From: Leucogyrophana mollusca | Taxonomy: Eukaryota > Basidiomycota > Agaricomycetes > Boletales | Direction of reading: 5' to 3' | NCBI GenBank assembly: GCA_021014945.1 | Contig: MU266338.1 | Span: 62,001-126,000 of the forward strand | Length of the DNA stretch: 64,000 nucleotides | Shown: positions 58,186 through 64,000 of the stretch, piece by piece | How the letters are laid out: each line of letters starts with the position of its first letter | How positions within the stretch are numbered: the stretch's first letter is position 1 | Notes under the pieces: generated by a model | What the model was told of the DNA's origin: nothing | Database searches by the model: none | Seen by the model: the letters and a program-made list of their open reading frames with translations, nothing else | Made by a program: the position numbers and the translations under genes

Positions 58186-58980
58186 ATGTCAACTCCTCAA
58201 TTCTGTGGACCACCGTGTTCCCGAGTAACATTTTCCATTGGCACAGACTCGCTTCTTGAAGGTGGTTTCACAGGAATTTGTCTGCAGGGGAGAAATACAG
58301 CAAGGGAGTCGACGATCGGACACAGTCAGATGGAGACTGACATAGATGATGTCCCTCACCATGCTGACCAGTTATTTCAGAAACTCTTGGACTGTGGAGG
58401 GCCTCTCCAGCACGCGATCTTATCTCATGATATCTCGTTCTATTTGTCTCCACAACTTCGGGAAGTAGACACGCGTCTTCAAGTTGATGCCACTGAGACG
58501 GTGAGCGCCAGCTGGGTCGGCATCGCCTTGAGCGTGGTGAGTTATTTCAGGTACACGCTTTATCCGATTCGGTCTCCCTCACTATTCCCATCAAGAGCGA
58601 AGGGTTGATTTGATGAGGCTGTACAGCGTCCGATCGTTTGGTACGTCTTGCAAACCATGAAGACGATCCGTCTTTAAATGTCATCATCTGGCCGTGCTCC
58701 AGCAGCATCTTACATGAATACTACAGCAAGAGTACTCCGGTCAAAGAGATTGGAAGGGAACCAAATCTTGGTGTATCAATGTGGTCATGCGCTTGTTGAC
58801 CTTTGTAATAGGCCCCGATTCTGATTCCGTCATGCTGATCTGGTCGCTCTCAACCCTGCTTCATCAGGTTTCAGAGACCTCGGACCTCGTGTGCTGTCAT
58901 AAGGCATCGCATCAACCGCTACTTTTGCTGCTTTTCGCATCAAAGAGGCTGTTCAGTTTCGTCAACCTTGATGCAGCCAA
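58186..58980 (+). other. Second coding-like stretch, possibly a decayed gene
   Basis: From ATG 58186 (MSTPQFCGPP) a frame of about 140 codons contains DIDDVPHHADQLFQKLLDCG and QHAILSHDISFYLSPQLREV. A later open segment (about 58630-58780) reads RLVRLANHEDDPSLNVIIWP. It can be spliced by a GTGTAT/AATAG intron to PDSDSVMLIWSLSTLLHQ. The first and second segments do not join in phase with the donors I can see, so this is a split gene I misread, or a pseudogene. I recognise no family. Confidence 0.22.
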
Positions 58981-59006
58981 GCGTACGTCAAGGCCCTTGG
59001 CCATCC

Positions 59007-59014
59007 TATATAAA
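59007..59014 (+). promoter_or_regulatory. TATA box of the secreted cysteine-rich protein gene
   Basis: A perfect TATATAAA lies about 150 bases before the ATG at 59161, followed by a CT-rich leader (59035-59150). Such strong TATA boxes are usual for highly expressed or induced fungal genes. Confidence 0.6.
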
Positions 59015-59160
59015 CTGGTCCACCATCAGCATGAATCCTTAGCCTGGCTGCTCATCCTCTTCGAACATTGTCATTTCTTCGTTCCAATTCTAATTACTTT
59101 CGACTTCATCTCTTATTACTTATTTTTGCAATTTGCTCATCGTTCTTCATAACATCGACA

Positions 59161-59876
59161 ATGCACTCCTTCAGCTTCGTCACCATCGCTCTCTACTCCA
59201 CCCTCCTCGTCTCTGCCGCCTCCCCCTACTCCAGGCGTCAGAGTTGGTTGCAGCAGAATGGTCCCGCTGCCAAGGCCCTCAACGATCAATACTCCTCTTT
59301 GACTCCTGACTCATCATGCAATGACGGAGACATCGCGTGTATTGATGGTCAATTCGCGCACTGCTACCAGAACCACTACTTCCTGCATAGCTGTCCTAGC
59401 GACTGGTCTTGTGCAGCGATTCCCAATGAGTGGTCTTCTGGAACAACCACCACCTGCGATTCGAACGATAACATCGCTTACCGCTTCTCACAAGCCGGTG
59501 TTTCTGAGACTAAGCGTTCAGTGAAGCGTGCAGAACCTGTCAAGTAAGCATACTCGTCTGCTTCTAATCTGACACTCTATTAAACACCTTTCCCTGCAGG
59601 CGTTCCCTCGCTCAGCTCCAGGCGAATGGCCCAGCTGCGAAGGCTCTGAACCAGGAATATGCTACATTGACCGCGTCTTCCAACTGCACCGACGGCGCCG
59701 TCGCGTGTGTCCAAGGGCAGTACGCGCACTGCTACCAGAACAGGTACCTGACCTGGAGCTGCCCTTCGGACTGGACGTGCCAGGCACTCCCCAATGAGTG
59801 GTCGACCGGCACCACCACCACCTGCGCATATGGTCCTGACGCGCAATGGCGCCTCCAGGAGGCAGGTGCTCTGTAA
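59161..59876 (+). CDS. Secreted protein with two tandem six-cysteine modules and dibasic sites
   Basis: The 219-residue product starts with a signal peptide (residues 1-20) and a dibasic RR (25-26). Module A (29-113) and module B (133-217) align over 85 positions, with about 51 identical and six cysteines each at the same places. Both contain GPAAKALN, HCYQN, SCPSDW and PNEWS. Between them are three Lys-Arg pairs (118-119, 122-123, 128-129), typical Kex2 sites. A 56-base intron (59544-59599) falls within the last Lys-Arg linker, so each module has its own exon. The C..G..AC.xG.FAHC pattern resembles small carbohydrate-binding-like domains common in secreted proteins of Agaricomycetes. No catalytic domain is present. 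The stop is TAA 59874-59876. Confidence 0.85.
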
Positions 59877-60625
59877 ACTTGCTTTACCGTGCATCAACAC
59901 CAGTGAGTACCGTTTCGAGACGAAGTTGACGATTCGTGTTGATTGTTCCATTCTCAGCCTGCCCCCAGCACATGTTCAATCGTTCCAACCTGGAGTTGAG
60001 ACATTGGGTGTGATGATGTGACGACTTTTCATGATATGATAGTTCGTTTGGGTGGTAATGTGGGATCTGTTGTTTAGCTTATTAGTTTTGGGAACTTCCA
60101 ATTTAGAATGACAATTGGTTCTGGCTGTTACTATCGATGCCTGACGTGCATGAGGTCTCGAAAGTTCAGCCAAGGTTGCATAGTAAAAATGACCTCCGTG
60201 GCTGGCAAGTGCCTCCGGATGAATAGGTTGCGCCGGAGCTCTCGAGCTGGGCTCACCATAGCTCGGAGAATCGACCGGGATTGCAGGATGCCCCTGGTTG
60301 GGGGCTTTCTAATGGAAGTTGGAGAAGGGCCGAAAGAACGCAAAGCCGCTGAGCAAGCAAGCAACGGGGATTTATAAGCTACATACACGCTTTAAATTGA
60401 CGGGGTCTTCTATATGGACGGTAGGATGAACACTATAAAACACTATGAGCATGGAATCATTAAATATACAGCTCCAAATGATTATAGCGTCTATGATTGA
60501 AAGTCTAAATGCCAGATATCAGCGAGACATCCAAGTGGCACCGTACCACCCTCCATCCTCTACCCGTTCCATCTTGCTATCTTGCATTCGTCATGGTTTC
60601 CATTCTGGTCCGGCTTTCCTCGACA
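59877..60625. other. Convergent 3' intergenic region
   Basis: About 750 bases lie between the stops of the secreted protein and the DHA2 transporter. The part near 60040-60110 and 60390-60500 is AT-rich. No frame shows family motifs or splice-consistent continuation. Confidence 0.55.
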
Positions 60626-63501
60626 TCATACATCGGTCTTCTCCTTTCCTGGAGCGCCGATCGAGCTGGTTCGTGTACGTTCTGTGGCATCGTCCCGGGT
60701 TGTCTCTTGCTGCACGGGTTTCTCGTTTTCCGCAGACTCCGCTCCTGCCGCATCATCGTCTTCCTGGGATTCTTGCTGCTCTGGGCCCTTTTCGACATCG
60801 GCCACTTTCGCCTCGCCGCCACGCACGATGGTGCGTTTCAGTGAATAACCGCGGACGAAAATGATAAGGAGCAGGCCGACGGCCGACAAAGGAGTATTGA
60901 CAAGCCAGATTGTGCTGATCGACTGGGAGTAGGCATGCATGAGCGCGTTCCGGGTCGTGGCATCCTATAGATTATGATCCGCGTATATCAGTAATACCAT
61001 TCAACAAGGAGCGTGGAAGACTTACGGGTATGGAGGATATTTGTCTGACGCTGTCGTTAAGAGCAGCGGCCGAAGTGTCGAAATTTGAGAGCCCAGGGAT
61101 GGCCTTCAATTTTTTTTGAAGAACGCTAGATATGATTGCTTCTCCTATGGTGATGCCAACTGTTCCACCCAATGTCCTAACACACGTGCAAGATAAGCCA
61201 TGGGTAAAGGCAGCAAAAAAAAAGTAGGTGTACCGAAGGAACACGAAAGCCCCTGTACTGGTTGCCATATCCTTGATCGGCATGGCTGCTTGCACAGCGA
61301 TAAGTGGTACCTAAACAAGTTAGCCTCAAGTGTCGCCTGATGAAGGGGGGGAAATCACCTGGAACAGGCACCCAATACCAATGGCAGTGACAAGCGGGTA
61401 GATTTCCTTCACAGCTCTGTGGGAGAGTAGTTAAATCCCAATATCAATCCATTTGACATGACCTACGTAGACGATGTGTTGTCCAACTGAATCATGAGGC
61501 CCCACCCTAGGGTCATTACAACCCATGCAAACCACATGATAGGGCGATAACTTCCAGTGCGCGTTACAATTATGCCAGAGATGGCTGAGAGCGCAGCGCC
61601 ACCGAGTGAATAGGGAAGCATTCTACGGCGCCCGAGTGAGCATGCTGTACAGGCTACCGGCATGCACCAGACTCACCTGATGCCGGAACTCGTAGCGGAG
61701 GCGCCGAGAACTACAAGTAATGCTCGGTCAGTGGCTATGGCGATGTCCGAGTGGGGACATAGCTTACCCTGATAGTACAACGGCAAGTAACTAGAAAACG
61801 TCAGCTGAGTGTACCATAGTTATCTACGCAGGGACTCACTAAGAACCTATGGTACCAGTCCGAGCATGAGCTGATGGGTCGCAGACCTTATTAAATTTTA
61901 CGTACCCGCAAAAAAGGTCAGGGCATGGAGGAAGACACAGATCAAGATGATCCCAGTCGTCCGTGTCTGGATATTTGAATAAGGATAAAAGCAAGCCCAC
62001 GTCGCTGATGATTACATACCTTGAAAAGGCGTGGGGGAATAATAGCTGACCGCGTTGTGTATATCTCATTGATTGCTCCCGCAACGAGTAACGTGCCTCC
62101 AACGGCAAGGAGAGCAATAGTCTCCGTACTACTCCCTTTGAAAACGATGAGCTTTCGTACACTTGAAACCCATCGAATGAATTCACTTACAAGTCGTCTC
62201 GCTTGAATTGAACCCGATCAAGAGGCATACCACGCCGGAAACGATCACGAAGAGGCCCACGAAATCAAATTCTCGGACGTGTTCTCTGAATGGCTTTCCC
62301 TGGTGAGCTGTGTTGACGATGTCATCGTGAGAAGATGAGTGGACACGAGTCAGAAAAAATGTGCTGACGGTTCAAGTTGAGGAAGAAAAACAAAAGCGCC
62401 CCCGCAAGACCGCCGGTAGGTCTTAAGAATAAAAATCGGTAAGAAAAATGAGCTATACGTAGACGCATGAAAGGCCCACAGATTAATCCAAAAACACCTG
62501 TAACATCAAGTAAGCCATCTTACTCTTTCCTACAGTTTAACTGACGTACCATCGCCACGATACGTGGTCTGTGAAAGCCTGCGAAGACCTGTTAGTCAGT
62601 CCTTGTCAAATATAACTACAGTCGTGAAACATACACCGCCAAGCAAGGGTCCGACGACACTGTAGGTATGGTCAGGATGATGCGTGTCACGTCAAAATTA
62701 GATGTTTACCTAGCGATGCCCCATGTAGCTCCGATAAGACCGCCGTATTTGCCTCGACTGCAAACAAGACATGGAAGTTTACCGCGCGAAAATCCCATGG
62801 AAATACTTACTCTTGTAAAGAGACAATGTCGGAAATGGTAATTTGCACCAACTGAATGATTCCACCGCCACCAACGCCCTGTACGGCTCGACAGACTATA
62901 AGCCATGTCATGTTTTGAGCAGCCCCGCAGAGCGCAGACCCGATCTGGAAGGCAATAAAATGAGATGCCGGAAACGATAGTGTTTGATAGGGTGAACTCT
63001 ACCAGGAATATGAGGATGCACCCATATAACATGGGCTTTCGGCCTGACGAACCGCTTACTGTCAGACTCCGACGAGAAGGAGGGAGACGAGGAAATACTG
63101 ACCAAGTATTTGCGAAAGTTTTCCGTATAAAGGTCCAAGGGCAGCCGAGGCCAGCATATATGCGCTGCACGTAACACATAAGTGCTCTGGAACGCGTGCA
63201 TGGGGAGACAGGTGCATACCTTCCCACCCAGCTGTAATTATTCCCCCCTCCCAGCTCTGCGACGATTGTGGGCAGCGCGGTAGCTACGATAGTCTGCGGA
63301 GGGCGTGAGTTCTTACTGTAGATGGAGTGGGATGCGCGTTGTATGCACCTGATCCAAAGCGGCCAAGAATGTACTGCACATCAGACCGAAGAAAACAATG
63401 CCGATACGGTTTTTTGGAACGACATGTTCTTCCCCCTGCTTCCATGATGCGCCCGGCTTAGCATGTACGGCCTCTTTTCCCTCCTCCTTTGTTGCTGCCA
63501 T
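60626..63501 (-). CDS. MFS drug:H+ antiporter, DHA2 (14-helix) family
   Basis: This plasma-membrane carrier exports small toxic compounds in exchange for protons; family members include fungal azole-resistance transporters. The ATG at 63501 gives a hydrophilic N-terminus, then IGIVFFGLMCSTFLAALDQ followed, after splicing, by TIVATALPTIVAELGG, the classic first-helix motif. Next are LYGKLSQIFGRKP (loop 2-3), VCRAVQGVGGGGIIQLVQI and GLIGATWGIASVVGPLLGG, which is motif C of antiporters, then WRWCFWINLP. Later helices include MLPYSLGGAALSAISGIIVT and GIGCLFQVPLIAVQAAMP. The C-terminal cytoplasmic tail (about 60 residues, Glu/Gln/Asp-rich) ends at 60626. At least twelve introns are needed. Confidence 0.9.
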
Positions 63502-64000
63502 TGAGAACGGTTTCCGTGTACTTCAGTAATTGGGGGAAAGCGGGAAACTGACGGCGGGGACGAGGGAAACGGAACGCGAGGTGGTATAAAGGCAGGATTC
63601 CGTCCCAGGATCTGTGTAATAACTAGCAAGAGAAAGTCCGACTCACGACATAGCGGCTATTTGAGTATCCCAGAGCAGCTGCAGCAACGAATGAAGAGGG
63701 CATGACATCCACTCGCCGAGATGCCGTTAATGCGAACCCAGCGGGTCAGTCACGTACCCTCGCTGACTCATCCATTCTGACAATCGCGTTTCGTGCTTCA
63801 AGTGCTTGCGATGGTTGCGTTATTAATTACATGCTAGTGTCGTGTCAGTTATGTTTGCAAGAGCTGGAAATGTTGCTCAAAATGATTCCAACCGCTCCTA
63901 ATTACACCACAAAGAGCTCTCTTCACTCTCGCCGAGTTTGCCGCATAAATTGTTCATCCGGCCGAGAGCGATGTACCACGCCAACCCACTTCCAGCCTTT
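63502..64000. other. Upstream region of the DHA2 transporter, no gene seen
   Basis: The last 500 bases contain no frame with recognisable content. They hold the transporter promoter. A plus-strand TATAAA at 63585-63590 points away from the transporter, so it may be incidental or belong to a gene beyond the window. Confidence 0.5.

Noticed and set aside
48072..63501. Secondary metabolite cluster (monooxygenase plus drug transporter)
   Set aside because: The two genes are 10 kb apart with GID4, UTP21 and a secreted protein between; no synthase or terpene/PKS/NRPS core gene is present.
63585..63590. TATAAA as promoter of the DHA2 transporter
   Set aside because: It reads on the plus strand, opposite to the transporter's direction.

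Overview
The window is nuclear DNA from a filamentous fungus, most probably a basidiomycete of the Agaricomycetes. Nearly every gene is broken by several short introns of about 50-60 bases with canonical GT/AG ends. The genes are dense on both strands, and the gene set is plainly eukaryotic (CCT4, SAR1, RPL26, UTP21, UBA3, NMT1). The secreted cysteine-rich module and intron style would fit Ceratobasidiaceae/Rhizoctonia-like fungi, but that placement is an inference. I saw no transposon, CRISPR array, rRNA gene or prokaryotic operon.

Layout. 1-10.3 kb: the 3' part of an MFS transporter, an inositol-polyphosphate 5-phosphatase with a C-terminal membrane anchor, a quiet 1.8 kb stretch, an OPT oligopeptide transporter and the GPI mannosyltransferase GPI14. 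10.5-16.7 kb: SAR1 and the SRP-receptor beta subunit, two related secretory-pathway GTPases, in tandem around a tiny unknown ORF; then an unknown multi-exon gene, FRG1 and RPL26. 16.9-25.9 kb: V-ATPase subunit D, an intron-containing tRNA-Phe, CCT4, UFD1, N-myristoyltransferase and OGG1. 26.3-33.4 kb: NPR2, RCL1, UBA3 and SLT11. 33.5-45.4 kb: a YeeE/YedE sulfur transporter, a DUF726/MIL1-like hydrolase, a LEA2-domain membrane protein, a Zip3/RNF212-like RING protein and a long JmjC protein. 45.7-57.1 kb: casein kinase 1, a Baeyer-Villiger-type monooxygenase, GID4 and UTP21. 57.1-64 kb: a sparse 2 kb region with coding-like fragments, a secreted protein made of two copies of a six-cysteine module separated by dibasic sites, and a DHA2 drug:H+ antiporter.

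Most genes are housekeeping. Several fall into shared processes without forming a cluster: the secretory pathway (SAR1, SRPRB, GPI14), ubiquitin-like pathways (UFD1, UBA3, GID4, the RING protein), ribosome biogenesis (RPL26, RCL1, UTP21) and nutrient signalling (NPR2, GID4). Several pairs are divergent with 140-390 bp between start codons and probably share promoters. The most novel-looking items are the tandem-module secreted protein, the unknown gene at 13.5-14.8 kb, the cysteine-paired N-terminal extension of GID4, and the coding-like fragments at 57.5-59.0 kb.

Gene coordinates run from start to stop codon and include introns. Exon joins were worked out by eye from splice signals and reading-frame continuity. 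All start codons quoted as ATG were checked in the sequence.
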